From assembly GCA_000433355.1 (NCBI GenBank), contig FR893142.1, forward strand, positions 15,124 to 79,123: DNA of 64,000 nt, in the 5' to 3' direction. Origin of the DNA: Alistipes sp. CAG:435 (GTDB taxonomy: Bacteria; Bacteroidota; Bacteroidia; Bacteroidales; UBA932). The position numbers were made by a program, and so were the translations under genes. Shown piece after piece: positions 1-8,066 of this stretch. How positions within the stretch are numbered: position 1 is the stretch's first letter; every line of letters starts with the position of its first letter. Below the pieces are notes generated by a model that saw only the letters and a program-made list of their open reading frames with translations, was not told where the DNA came from and made no database searches.

Positions 1-2
1 TC

Positions 3-1172
3 GGCGTCGGGGCGGCGACCATGATCTCCGTGCTGCTCGGACAGCGGAACTACAAGATCGCCAACAAGGTTCTGGCCAACGAGGTGACCCTGAACTGCAT
101 CGTCGGCCTCCTGTTCACCGTGTTCTGCCTGATGTTCCTGGATCCGATTCTCTATTTCTTCGGAGCCAGCGCCAACACGCTGAAGTACGCCAGGGACTAT
201 ATGGAGATCATTCTCTACGGGAATGTCATCACTCATCTTTACTTTGGACTGAACAGCATCATCCGGTCTTCGGGCAACCCGAAGATGGCAATGGGACTGA
301 CCCTTTTCACAGTGATCCTCAACAGCATCCTGGACCCGATATTCATTTTCACGTTCGGAATGGGTGTCCGCGGAGCCGCCTTGGCGACGGTGATTTGCCA
401 GGCTGTCTCGCTGGCATATTCAATATACTATTTCACACGGAAGGACAACGTCCTTCGTCTGCCGAAAGGGTTCTTCAGTCTTGAGTGGAGGATCGCAAAG
501 GATTCATTGTCAATCGGTATGGGGCCTTTCCTTATGAACTCGGCCTCCTGCATCGTGACAATGTTCATCAACCAGCAGCTTCTCAAGTACGGCGGAGACC
601 TTGCGATCGGAGCATACGGAATCATCAACAGGATCAACTTCCTGTTCATCATGGTGGTGATGGGGTTCAACCAGGGAATGCAGCCTATCGCCGGCTACAA
701 TTTCGGGGCGAGGAAATATTCAAGGGTCCGCGAGGTATTCCTGCGCACGTCAATGTGGGCCACGATCATAACCGGTTTCTGGTTCATCGCCTCGGAGTTC
801 TTCCCGAAAGTGATGGTCAGCATCTTCACCAACGATCCAAGCCTTAAGGAGATGGCGGAGAAAGGATTGAGAGTGATGAACCCGGTTGTGCTGATCGTAG
901 GCTGGCAGATGGTATCGACCAACCTGTTCCAGAGTCTCGGAATGGTCCGGAAGTCAATATTCCTGTCCCTCAGCCGCCAACTGCTTTACCTTGTGCCACT
1001 GCTGTACCTGATGCCGCTGTTCTTTGACATTCATGGAGTGTTCGCGGCGTTCCCTATCTCCGATGCGCTGGCCTGCGTCACGACATTGGTCATGATCGGC
1101 AATCTCATGCGCAAATTCAGCAGACTCAAGGACGGGGACGAGCCAACGATCCTTGGAAGCGCGATCTCTTAA
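3..1172 (+). CDS. MATE family efflux transporter (5' end outside window)
   Basis: Inner-membrane multidrug and toxin extrusion antiporter, which exports cationic compounds or drugs in exchange for Na+ or H+. The reading frame is open from base 3 and reads GVGAAT before the first internal Met at base 21, so the true start lies upstream of the window. About 389 residues are visible against roughly 440-460 for the family. Hydrophobic helices alternate with short loops throughout. MATE-like stretches include the N-proximal GAATMISVLLGQ and a second-half repeat with QGMQPIAGYNFGAR. The next gene starts six bases after the stop, which suggests co-transcription. The substrate cannot be predicted from the sequence. 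Confidence 0.93.
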   Translation, partial: GVGAATMISVLLGQRNYKIANKVLANEVTLNCIVGLLFTVFCLMFLDPILYFFGASANTLKYARDYMEIILYGNVITHLYFGLNSIIRSSGNPKMAMGLTLFTVILNSILDPIFIFTFGMGVRGAALATVICQAVSLAYSIYYFTRKDNVLRLPKGFFSLEWRIAKDSLSIGMGPFLMNSASCIVTMFINQQLLKYGGDLAIGAYGIINRINFLFIMVVMGFNQGMQPIAGYNFGARKYSRVREVFLRTSMWATIITGFWFIASEFFPKVMVSIFTNDPSLKEMAEKGLRVMNPVVLIVGWQMVSTNLFQSLGMVRKSIFLSLSRQLLYLVPLLYLMPLFFDIHGVFAAFPISDALACVTTLVMIGNLMRKFSRLKDGDEPTILGSAIS

Positions 1173-1178
1173 AAACTA

Positions 1179-1796
1179 ATGAATATGAACGGACAAAACA
1201 CAATAATCAACATCGGACGCCAGTTCGGGAGCGGCGGAAAGCTCATCGCGTTAAAAATAAGCGAGACTCTGGGCGTCCCGGTCTATGACAACGAGTTGAT
1301 CTCCAAGGCAGCCGACGAGAGCGGTTTCAGCAAGGAACTGTTCGAGCGCAGCGACGAGAAAAGAAGCATATTCAACATCTCATCATTCTTCGGGACCGGA
1401 AGGTTCGGCGGCGCGCAAAACTACGTCGGTGACAATGAGCTTTTCAAAATCCAGAGCGAGGTCATCAGGAACATCGCGGCGAAAGGTCCGGCGATTTTCG
1501 TAGGCAGGTGCTCCAACTACATCCTCAGGGACTCTAAATGCCTGGATGTCTTCGTCTGCGCGCCTTTGGAGGACCGTGTGAAAAGGGTCTCCGAAAGATT
1601 GGGAATCAGCCCGGAGGAGGCCCGCACCAGAATCGGAAGACAGGACAGGACCAGGGAGACCTACTACAATTTCTTCACTTTCGGCAACTGGGGAGCGGCG
1701 TCTGACTATGACCTCTGCATCGACTCCTCGATTCTCGGAATAGACGGGACAGCCGATTTCATCATCGACTTCGGAAGAAAGGCCGGACTGATCTAA
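1179..1796 (+). CDS. Cytidylate kinase-like family protein
   Basis: A 205-residue P-loop kinase of the cytidylate kinase-like group (Pfam Cytidylate_kin2), widespread in Bacteroidales and of unproven substrate. A nucleotide-binding loop is visible as IGRQFGSGGK (residues 12-21), followed by the DNELIS segment (about 37-42) and a lid-like region rich in Arg (GRQDRTRETYYNFF). The first Met or Met3 could be the start; both fit the six-base gap to the MATE gene. It is not the canonical housekeeping Cmk, which has a GPAGSGKST-type loop. Its position between a transporter and a hydrolase says little about its role. Confidence 0.85.
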   Translation: MNMNGQNTIINIGRQFGSGGKLIALKISETLGVPVYDNELISKAADESGFSKELFERSDEKRSIFNISSFFGTGRFGGAQNYVGDNELFKIQSEVIRNIAAKGPAIFVGRCSNYILRDSKCLDVFVCAPLEDRVKRVSERLGISPEEARTRIGRQDRTRETYYNFFTFGNWGAASDYDLCIDSSILGIDGTADFIIDFGRKAGLI

Positions 1797-1800
1797 GAAT

Positions 1801-3141
1801 ATGTCGGATTCCAGAACAAAAAGGTTGATCCTCACTTGCGCGGCGGGACTGTCTGTCCTGCTGGTCGTCATCATAGCCGGTAAGTCAGCGTTCGGCAAGC
1901 GGATGGATAAGGAAACTGAATCGTGTCCTGTGCCGGTAAACCTCAACGAAACCCTTACAAACGAGATGTCAGACACGTCCTGCCTGGCCGGGTTCGATAA
2001 GATAGTCAAGGACTACCTGACTTACTGGGGAATACACGGAGCGTCCCTCTCGGTCATGAGAAACGACTCCCTGCTCTTCGCCAAAGGCTACGGGGAGGCC
2101 GACACCGACAAGAAAATGGGGCCCGGGAATATTCTGAGGATGGCGTCCGTCTCCAAGCTGGTGACAGCTGTGGGAATTATGGTTCTTCAGGAAAGAGGAC
2201 TGCTGAGCATCAAGGACCACGTGTTCGGGCCGGATGGAATCCTGAACGACTCAGCCTATGTCGCCGCCATAAAAGACACCTTATACAATAGGATTACGGT
2301 TGAAGACCTTCTGCGTCACAAGGGTGGTTTCTCCAAACGTGGCGGAGACCCGATGTTCTCGACCCGCTGGATAATGATGCAGAACGGCTGGAAGGAGGTT
2401 CCCACACAGGAGCAACTGATGGAGCTCCAGCTCAAAAGGCGGGTGAGATTCATTCCTGGCACCGCTCAGGAATATTCAAACTTCGGCTATCTGGCTCTTT
2501 CCATGGTGATTGAGAAGGTCAGCGGGATGGACTATGAGACCTTTATGCAGGAAAATGTGCTGCGGCCAATCGGATGCGTTGATTTCCATATCGCCGGCAA
2601 CTACTACAAGCACAAGCTCCCCAACGAGACACGCTACTATGTCCAACACGATGACGAGCCGGCGGAGGAGTTCAACAACAGCGGCCGTAAGGTCATCCGC
2701 TGCTACGGCGGCAACAATGTGACTGGTCTTTCCGGAGCGGGAGCCTGGGCGGCATCGACACCGGAACTGGCACTGCTCGTAGCCTCGATCGACGGCAGAC
2801 CGGAAGTGCCTGACATCATCAGCAAGGAAAGCGTGGATCAGATGACTGAATATTTCGACGAGAGCACCTACTCGCTCGGTTGGAACGACACCAAGGACGG
2901 TTACTGGACACGTACCGGGACATTCGCCGGGACAAGCGCGCTGATCAAGTACTTCCCTGACGGGGAATGCTGGATATTCATTTCCAACACAAGCACTTAC
3001 AAAGGGCCGGGGCTCGCGCGGCACACGGCGGAGCTTTTCGACAAGCTCAGAATGAAATATTCCTCGAAGTTTCCTCCGAGGAATATGTTCTATCCGCCTC
3101 ATCAAAATACTTCAAGTGATGAGGAATGGTTTGATTATTAA
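1801..3141 (+). CDS. Serine hydrolase, class C beta-lactamase / DD-peptidase-like
   Basis: A 446-residue protein of the beta-lactamase superfamily, probably acting in the periplasm on peptidoglycan peptides or small esters or amides. An N-terminal hydrophobic segment (about residues 9-27) is a signal anchor. The catalytic SxxK motif is S116-V-S-K119, the second motif is Y225-S-N227, and the TRTGTFAGTSA stretch near residue 380 stands where the third motif (K/H-T-G) is expected. It starts four bases after the kinase-like gene. Such proteins often have no beta-lactam resistance role, so resistance should not be inferred from this sequence. The ATG overlaps a GAATATG motif. Confidence 0.88.
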   Translation: MSDSRTKRLILTCAAGLSVLLVVIIAGKSAFGKRMDKETESCPVPVNLNETLTNEMSDTSCLAGFDKIVKDYLTYWGIHGASLSVMRNDSLLFAKGYGEADTDKKMGPGNILRMASVSKLVTAVGIMVLQERGLLSIKDHVFGPDGILNDSAYVAAIKDTLYNRITVEDLLRHKGGFSKRGGDPMFSTRWIMMQNGWKEVPTQEQLMELQLKRRVRFIPGTAQEYSNFGYLALSMVIEKVSGMDYETFMQENVLRPIGCVDFHIAGNYYKHKLPNETRYYVQHDDEPAEEFNNSGRKVIRCYGGNNVTGLSGAGAWAASTPELALLVASIDGRPEVPDIISKESVDQMTEYFDESTYSLGWNDTKDGYWTRTGTFAGTSALIKYFPDGECWIFISNTSTYKGPGLARHTAELFDKLRMKYSSKFPPRNMFYPPHQNTSSDEEWFDY

Positions 3142-3143
3142 TA

Positions 3144-4055
3144 CTACTTGTTGACAAACATCACAGCCTCCGCGATGGAGTTCAGCTTGGTGTCAACGCT
3201 GTCGGCACGGCTTGCGAGCACGCAAGGGACAGTCGTTCCGACGAGCATTCCAGCCTGCTTCACACCAGTGGCGAGTTTGGAGTTTGTCTTCCAGAACACA
3301 TTGGCGGACTCGATGTTAGGGAACTCAAGACAGTCAGCGTCACCGGCAACCGGGCTGACAAGTTTCTTGATCTCCACAGACTCCTTGTCGATCGCGACAT
3401 CCAGAGCCAGAGGGCCGTCAGCGACACAGCCCTTGATCTGTCCGCGGTCAACCATCTTGGCGAGAGCGGCGGCCTCCATGCAGGCAGGCATGGAATCAAG
3501 CACCTGCTCGGATGCGGCGATGAACGCAAGCTTAGGCTTTGAGATGCCGAATGACTTGGCCACTCCGATGAGATAACCGGCGATCTTCACCTTCTGGCGG
3601 AAGTCAGGAAGAGGAATCACGGCCATGTCTGACAGGAAGAGGAGTTTGTGATAGTTAGGGCTTTCAATGACTCCGACGTGGCTGAGCACGCCCTTCTGAG
3701 GAAGAAGTCCGGTCTCCTTGTTGAGAATAGCGCGGAGGAACTTGTCCGTGGAGCAAAGCCCTTTCATCAGGACATCGCCCTCACCATCGTGAACAAGCTG
3801 AACGGCCTTTGAGACAGCCTTGAGTTCAACCGGCTCGTTGACAATCTCGAAGAGTTCGATGTCGATGTCGTTCTTCTGGCAGGTCTCTCTGATGAGTTCC
3901 TTGTCACCTACAAGGGTGACTTTCACGAAACCTAACTCCGAAGCCTTGGCGCAAGCCACAATTGTGTGCTCATCAACAGCCCAGGCGGCCACCAATCTTT
4001 TGCATACGCCCTTCTCTTTGAGTTCGGCGAATACGTCAGCGAATTTTGTGATCAT
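3144..4055 (-). CDS. ptb: Phosphate butyryltransferase / phosphate acyltransferase
   Basis: Transfers an acyl group between CoA and inorganic phosphate, giving an acyl-phosphate for the adjacent kinase. At 303 residues it matches Ptb-type enzymes rather than the longer Pta, which has an extra N-terminal half. Family-typical stretches are KGLCSTDKFLRAILNKE and the C-terminal AGMLVGTTVPCVLASRADS. It lies 24 bases downstream of acetate kinase on the same strand, so the pair forms a substrate-level phosphorylation operon. Acyl preference (acetyl, propionyl, butyryl) cannot be read from the sequence. No other butyrate pathway genes are in the window. Confidence 0.87.
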   Translation of the reverse strand: MITKFADVFAELKEKGVCKRLVAAWAVDEHTIVACAKASELGFVKVTLVGDKELIRETCQKNDIDIELFEIVNEPVELKAVSKAVQLVHDGEGDVLMKGLCSTDKFLRAILNKETGLLPQKGVLSHVGVIESPNYHKLLFLSDMAVIPLPDFRQKVKIAGYLIGVAKSFGISKPKLAFIAASEQVLDSMPACMEAAALAKMVDRGQIKGCVADGPLALDVAIDKESVEIKKLVSPVAGDADCLEFPNIESANVFWKTNSKLATGVKQAGMLVGTTVPCVLASRADSVDTKLNSIAEAVMFVNK

Positions 4056-4079
4056 GATATTTCTTTTTTTAGATTGATT

Positions 4080-5294
4080 CTATTCATCCATGCTCTGCAC
4101 GAGGTGCATGGTGTCGCGCGCGATGACGAGTTCCTCGTCGGTGGTGACAAGGGCGACCTTGACCTTGGAATCCGGCAGGGAGATCACCGTGTCAACTCCC
4201 CAGGCGGTGTTGGCCTCGTAGTCGAATGCAAGTCCGAGATAGGTGAAGTTCTCGCAGACCCTGCGGCGCAGACGGCTGTTGTGCTCGCCGATACCGCCGG
4301 TGAAGAAGATGGCGTCAACTCCGTTCATCTCGGCGGTGTAGGCTCCGATGTACTTGATCATCTGGAATGTCAGCATCTTGAGTACAAGCTTGGCCTGGCG
4401 GTGGCCGTTGTTGGCGAGCTCGTCCAGCTCACGGGCGTCGGATGTCTTCTGTGAGACTCCGAGGAAACCGCTCTTCTTGTTCACGATGTCGTACATCTGA
4501 TCAGGAGTGAGATTCTCCTTCTTCATCATGTAGAGGACGGCGTTTGCGTCCACGTCGCCGCAGCGGGTCCCCATGACCAGACCCTCAAGCGGAGTGAGAC
4601 CCATAGAGGTGTCGATTGACTTTCCGTTCACGATAGCGGTGATGGAGCTTCCGTTACCGATGTGGCAGGTTATGATCCTTGAGTTGTTCAGATCAAGGCC
4701 GACCATCTCAGCGCCCTTCTTTGCCACGAACTGATGGCTCGTTCCGTGGGCGCCGTAGCGGCGGATGTGGTACTTGTCATAATATTCATAAGGGAGGCCG
4801 TACATGTAGGCGTAAGGCGGCATCGTCTGATGGAAGGCGGTGTCGAACGTCACGACCTGAGGCACTGAAGGCAGAACCTCCTGGCAAGCCCTGATACCAA
4901 GCAGGTGGGCCGGGTTGTGGAGAGGGGCGAAGTCGCAGCAGAAGTCGATCTTCTTGATGACATCCTCGTCCACGATGGCGCTTCCGGAGAAGAAATCGGC
5001 ACCCTGCACGATTCTGTGGCCGACAGCCTCAATGTCGTCGAATGACTTGAGGACACCGCGGTCCTTGTCGATAAGGGCATCAAGCACAATCTGCATTCCG
5101 ACCGTGTGGTCAGGGACAGGAAGATCCTTCACAACCTTCTCCTTACCCGCCGGAGTGTGCTGGAGCCTTCCGCATTCAAGGCCGATTTTCTCAACTATAC
5201 CTTTGGCCAAAAGGGAGTAAACGTCATCGTTCTTCATGTCAAGCAGCTGGTACTTGATCGAAGAGCTTCCGCAATTGATAACAAGAATAATCAT
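4080..5294 (-). CDS. ackA: Acetate kinase
   Basis: Converts acetyl phosphate and ADP to acetate and ATP in fermentative metabolism. The 404-residue length is typical. The ASKHA-fold signatures are present: NCGSSSIKYQ at residues 7-16, GAHGTSHQFV in the middle and FTGGIGEHN near the C terminus. It is the first gene of a two-gene operon with the phosphate acyltransferase. A Bacteroidetes -7-like element (CAAAGATA on the plus strand, 5324-5331) lies about 30 bases upstream of the start, without a convincing -33 box. Butyrate kinase is excluded by length and by the acetate kinase signatures. Confidence 0.96.
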   Translation of the reverse strand: MIILVINCGSSSIKYQLLDMKNDDVYSLLAKGIVEKIGLECGRLQHTPAGKEKVVKDLPVPDHTVGMQIVLDALIDKDRGVLKSFDDIEAVGHRIVQGADFFSGSAIVDEDVIKKIDFCCDFAPLHNPAHLLGIRACQEVLPSVPQVVTFDTAFHQTMPPYAYMYGLPYEYYDKYHIRRYGAHGTSHQFVAKKGAEMVGLDLNNSRIITCHIGNGSSITAIVNGKSIDTSMGLTPLEGLVMGTRCGDVDANAVLYMMKKENLTPDQMYDIVNKKSGFLGVSQKTSDARELDELANNGHRQAKLVLKMLTFQMIKYIGAYTAEMNGVDAIFFTGGIGEHNSRLRRRVCENFTYLGLAFDYEANTAWGVDTVISLPDSKVKVALVTTDEELVIARDTMHLVQSMDE

Positions 5295-5323
5295 TCCGTT
5301 TGAAATTTATGTAATTATGCTGA

Positions 5324-5331
5324 CAAAGATA
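5324..5331 (-). promoter_or_regulatory. Candidate -7 element of the ackA-ptb operon
   Basis: CAAAGATA on the plus strand reads TATCTTTG on the minus strand and fits the Bacteroidetes TAnnTTTG consensus. It lies 29 bases upstream of the acetate kinase start. I see no TTTG at the expected 19-21 base spacing, so support is partial. Confidence 0.45.
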
Positions 5332-5374
5332 CGAAATTTATAACTATTTTTACCGCATATCAAGGAACTGTGTG

Positions 5375-6571
5375 ATGAATGAGGCGAGAGATATCGTAGG
5401 GATAAGTGTTCCTTTCACGGCCGGGGTCGCGATGGGGGTGGTTCTGTACCCTCTTCTTTCCGGAGGACTGCCGTTCATCACTAGTTCGACTCTCCTTGTT
5501 CTCATTTGTATAACAACCTTATTGGTTCGCTTCGGCAAGCTCAGCGACCGGAGCGGAAAGCGGTTGGTGAGCCTGTCGAACCTACCGCGTCTCGGCAGGC
5601 TGACGCGCTTAGGCAGGCTCAGCGGCCGGCGGATATTCTTTGCGGGAATATTCATAGTCACGGGAATATTCTGCTCGTTGAATTATCACATCGCAAGCGG
5701 GATTCCTGAATATGAAAGCGGATTCATCGGTTCGGCGGCGGCCAATGCCGTCGGTACACTGCAGAACGTCATTGACAATATACCTTACCCGTCCGAGACC
5801 AGCGGCCCACTGGTGAAAGCCCTGCTGACCGGCGACAAAAGCGACCTGACGAAAGAGATCACGGGAATATTCAGGGACAGCGGTGCCTCGCATATCCTCG
5901 CACTCTCAGGGCTGCATCTCGGTGTGCTTTATATCCTCCTTGCAAGGCTGACCGCACCTTTAGGCAATAGCCCGTGGATCAGAAGGTTGAGATATTCATT
6001 GATCATCGTGGCCGCACTTTTCTACTCCATTATGACCGGTGCCACGCCTTCGATCATCCGCGCATTCCTGTTCATCACCATCAACGAGACCGCCAAGCTG
6101 CTTGGACGGAAAAGGGAGCCGGTCAGGGTTCTGCTGGCCGCTCTGACCATCCAGCTCGCCCTGAAGCCGGATGTCATCACCTCAGTGGCGTTCCAGCTGT
6201 CCTATATGGCGATGGCGGGAATATTCCTGCTCTTCCCTACCCTTGATCGGATCTATCCCGCACCAAACGGTTCTAAATTATCCAGATTCAATCCTTTACG
6301 GAAAATATGGAGCGCGGCGATGCTGTCAATCTCCTGCCAAGTTTTCACCGGCCCGCTGGCGTGGTACCATTTCCACACTTTTCCCAAGTACTTCATTCTG
6401 ACCAACCTGATCGCACTGCCACTGACAAGCGCGATCATAACCCTTTCCGTGGCCACAATCGCGCTGTCTTTCCTTGGAATATGTCCGGAGCCGCTGGTGA
6501 TCCTCAACGATCACGCGATGCAGGCTCTGGTTTTTTGCCTGGAAATCATTTCCGGGCTGGATAATCCTTAA
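5375..6571 (+). CDS. ComEC/Rec2-family competence membrane protein, short form with repeat-derived insert
   Basis: An inner-membrane protein of the ComEC/Rec2 family, which forms the channel for single-stranded DNA in natural transformation. It has an N-terminal DUF4131-like part and the competence-domain signature GASHILALSGLHLGVLY, followed by many hydrophobic helices. At 398 residues it is much shorter than usual Bacteroidales homologues (about 650-750): the last membrane helices and any metallo-beta-lactamase domain are missing, and the reading frame stops just before a dispersed 145-bp repeat. Residues about 50-85 are encoded by REP-like repeats and are Arg/Leu/Gly-rich, unlike the rest. 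ATG at 5375 is preferred over GTG at 5372. It may be a non-functional remnant. Confidence 0.8.
   Translation: MNEARDIVGISVPFTAGVAMGVVLYPLLSGGLPFITSSTLLVLICITTLLVRFGKLSDRSGKRLVSLSNLPRLGRLTRLGRLSGRRIFFAGIFIVTGIFCSLNYHIASGIPEYESGFIGSAAANAVGTLQNVIDNIPYPSETSGPLVKALLTGDKSDLTKEITGIFRDSGASHILALSGLHLGVLYILLARLTAPLGNSPWIRRLRYSLIIVAALFYSIMTGATPSIIRAFLFITINETAKLLGRKREPVRVLLAALTIQLALKPDVITSVAFQLSYMAMAGIFLLFPTLDRIYPAPNGSKLSRFNPLRKIWSAAMLSISCQVFTGPLAWYHFHTFPKYFILTNLIALPLTSAIITLSVATIALSFLGICPEPLVILNDHAMQALVFCLEIISGLDNP
5524..5627. repeat. REP-like GCTTCGGCAAGCTCAGCGACC units, four copies, inside comEC
   Basis: Four related units lie head to tail or inverted: GCTTCGGCAAGCTCAGCGACC, an inverted GGTTGGTGAGCCTGTCGAACC, CTCGGCAGGCTGACGCG and GCTTAGGCAGGCTCAGCGGCC. 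The same unit recurs singly at 62899-62920 and in a weaker form at 31516-31537. The block is about 104 bp long and keeps the comEC reading frame open, adding some 35 codons rich in Arg, Leu and Gly. Similar short palindromic units are known from several bacterial groups without an assigned role. Confidence 0.75.
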
Positions 6572-6591
6572 CCTATTCTTTAGTAACATTC

Positions 6592-6736
6592 AAAAAATAA
6601 CCTGCATCATCTTAAGGAATCTTTTCGGTCTAGATCTCTTTTCTCATCAGTCATGTGCCACCGGCACACTCCTTCTTCAAAAAAAGATCTATCCTCGAAA
6701 ATCTTCTCTTAATCTGAAGCAACTTATTTTTTTCAT
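6592..6736. repeat. 145-bp dispersed intergenic element, copy 1
   Basis: Matches 17275-17420 along its whole length, with a nearly invariant core of about 42 bases. The core contains a small perfect hairpin, GTGCC-ACC-GGCAC (6655-6667). The ends are A-rich (AAAAAATAACCTGC) and T-rich (GCAACTTATTTTTTTC) and are imperfect inverted repeats of one another, as in a MITE. It separates comEC from the convergent fucP gene. No open frame is visible in it. It could be a miniature mobile element or a structured RNA. Confidence 0.75.
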
Positions 6737-6737
6737 G

Positions 6738-8057
6738 TTACTTAACGTCTGCCAGATGAATCTTAGTCGTCCTGATTCCATAGAAGCAGACGACAATGAA
6801 GCAGATAAACGGCAGGATAAACGAAGCGTTCACAGCCGGCAGGAAACCGATCGTGCCCTTGTCGATGATCCAAGCCTGGAGCGGAGGAAGCACAGAGCCA
6901 CCCAGAATGGCCATAATGAGGCCGGCGGCACCGAACTTGGCGTCATCCCCGAGCCCTCCGAGGGCGATTCCGTAGATCGTCGGGAACATCAGCGACATAA
7001 ACCCGCTGACAGCCACAAGGCAATAAAGCCCGAGCCTGTTCTGCAGGAATATCACGCCGGCAGTGGCGATCATTCCTCCTATAGCGAAGATTGTCAAGAG
7101 TTTGGACGGTTTCAGATATTTCATCAGCCAAGTGCACAGGAAGCGGCAGGTCACGAACAGGATCATCGCCGCGATGTTGTACTTCTGCGAAAGCACCTCG
7201 GCCGCCTGCTCGTCCATTCCCTCGGCCATAAACACTCTTGTGCCGTACTGGATGATGAATGTCCAGCACATAATCTGCACACCGACATAGAAGAACTGAG
7301 CGATCACTCCCTCCCAGTACCGAGGCCTGTGAAGCAGGCGGTTCAGAACCGGGCCGATGTTCATCTCGTGATCATTGTCGGCGTTCTTAGGCATCTTCGC
7401 GAAAAGTATCAAGACGAACATCACGATGATGACAAGGCCGACAACCCAGTAAGGTCCCGTAAGCACATTGAGATCAGCCTGTTTCATCGCCTCGAAGCTC
7501 GCATCGTCCAGAAGCGCCCGCTCGGCCGTGCTGGCCGGATGCAGCCTCGCCTGGATGAAGTTCATCGCCACGTACATTCCCATCAGCGAGCCGATCGGAT
7601 TGAAGCACTGAGCGAAGTTCAGACGACGGGTCGAAGTCTCCTCCGTTCCCATACTCAGGATGTACGGATTGCAGCTGGTTTCAAGGAAAGACAGACCGCA
7701 AGTCATTATGAAATATGCGATAAGGAAAAAGCCATAGACACCGACAGATTTGGCCGGAAGGAACAGCAGAGCCCCGAGCGCATAGAGTCCAAGCCCGACA
7801 AGAACGCCAGCCTTGTAGGAGAATTTCCTGATGAACATCGCCGCCGGAAGAGCCATACAGAAATAGCCGCCGTAGAATGCCACCTGGACCAGAGAGCCCT
7901 GCGTCACACTCATTCTGAATATCTTGGAGAATGCCTTGACCATCGGGTTGGTGATGTCGTTGGCGAATCCCCACAGGGCGAAACAGGTCGTTATGAGAAT
8001 AAAAGGCAGGACGTAGCTTACTCCGCCTGCCTTTAAGATTGAATCCTTCTCCTTCAT
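6738..8057 (-). CDS. fucP: L-fucose:H+ symporter (MFS permease)
   Basis: A 12-helix major facilitator that imports L-fucose with protons. Length (439 residues from the ATG at 8057) and FucP-typical stretches such as CFALWGFANDITNPMVKAF near the N terminus and FLETSCNPYILSMG in the middle identify it. An in-frame TTG six bases upstream would give MNM, but the ATG within TTGAATATG is the more likely start. It follows L-fucose isomerase by nine bases on the same strand, making a fucose uptake and isomerisation operon. Fuculose kinase and aldolase are not in the window. Confidence 0.94.
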   Translation of the reverse strand: MKEKDSILKAGGVSYVLPFILITTCFALWGFANDITNPMVKAFSKIFRMSVTQGSLVQVAFYGGYFCMALPAAMFIRKFSYKAGVLVGLGLYALGALLFLPAKSVGVYGFFLIAYFIMTCGLSFLETSCNPYILSMGTEETSTRRLNFAQCFNPIGSLMGMYVAMNFIQARLHPASTAERALLDDASFEAMKQADLNVLTGPYWVVGLVIIVMFVLILFAKMPKNADNDHEMNIGPVLNRLLHRPRYWEGVIAQFFYVGVQIMCWTFIIQYGTRVFMAEGMDEQAAEVLSQKYNIAAMILFVTCRFLCTWLMKYLKPSKLLTIFAIGGMIATAGVIFLQNRLGLYCLVAVSGFMSLMFPTIYGIALGGLGDDAKFGAAGLIMAILGGSVLPPLQAWIIDKGTIGFLPAVNASFILPFICFIVVCFYGIRTTKIHLADVK

Positions 8058-8066
8058 ATTCAAGGA

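Noticed and set aside
1801..3141. Antibiotic resistance beta-lactamase
   Set aside because: The SxxK and YxN motifs place it in the broad class C-like superfamily, but 446 residues and a signal anchor fit generic serine hydrolases; nothing indicates drug hydrolysis.
6735..8036. Long plus-strand open frame of 433 codons
   Set aside because: It lies opposite fucP, is extremely rich in His, Arg, Asp and Glu, and has no family-like stretch; it is an antisense shadow of the permease gene.
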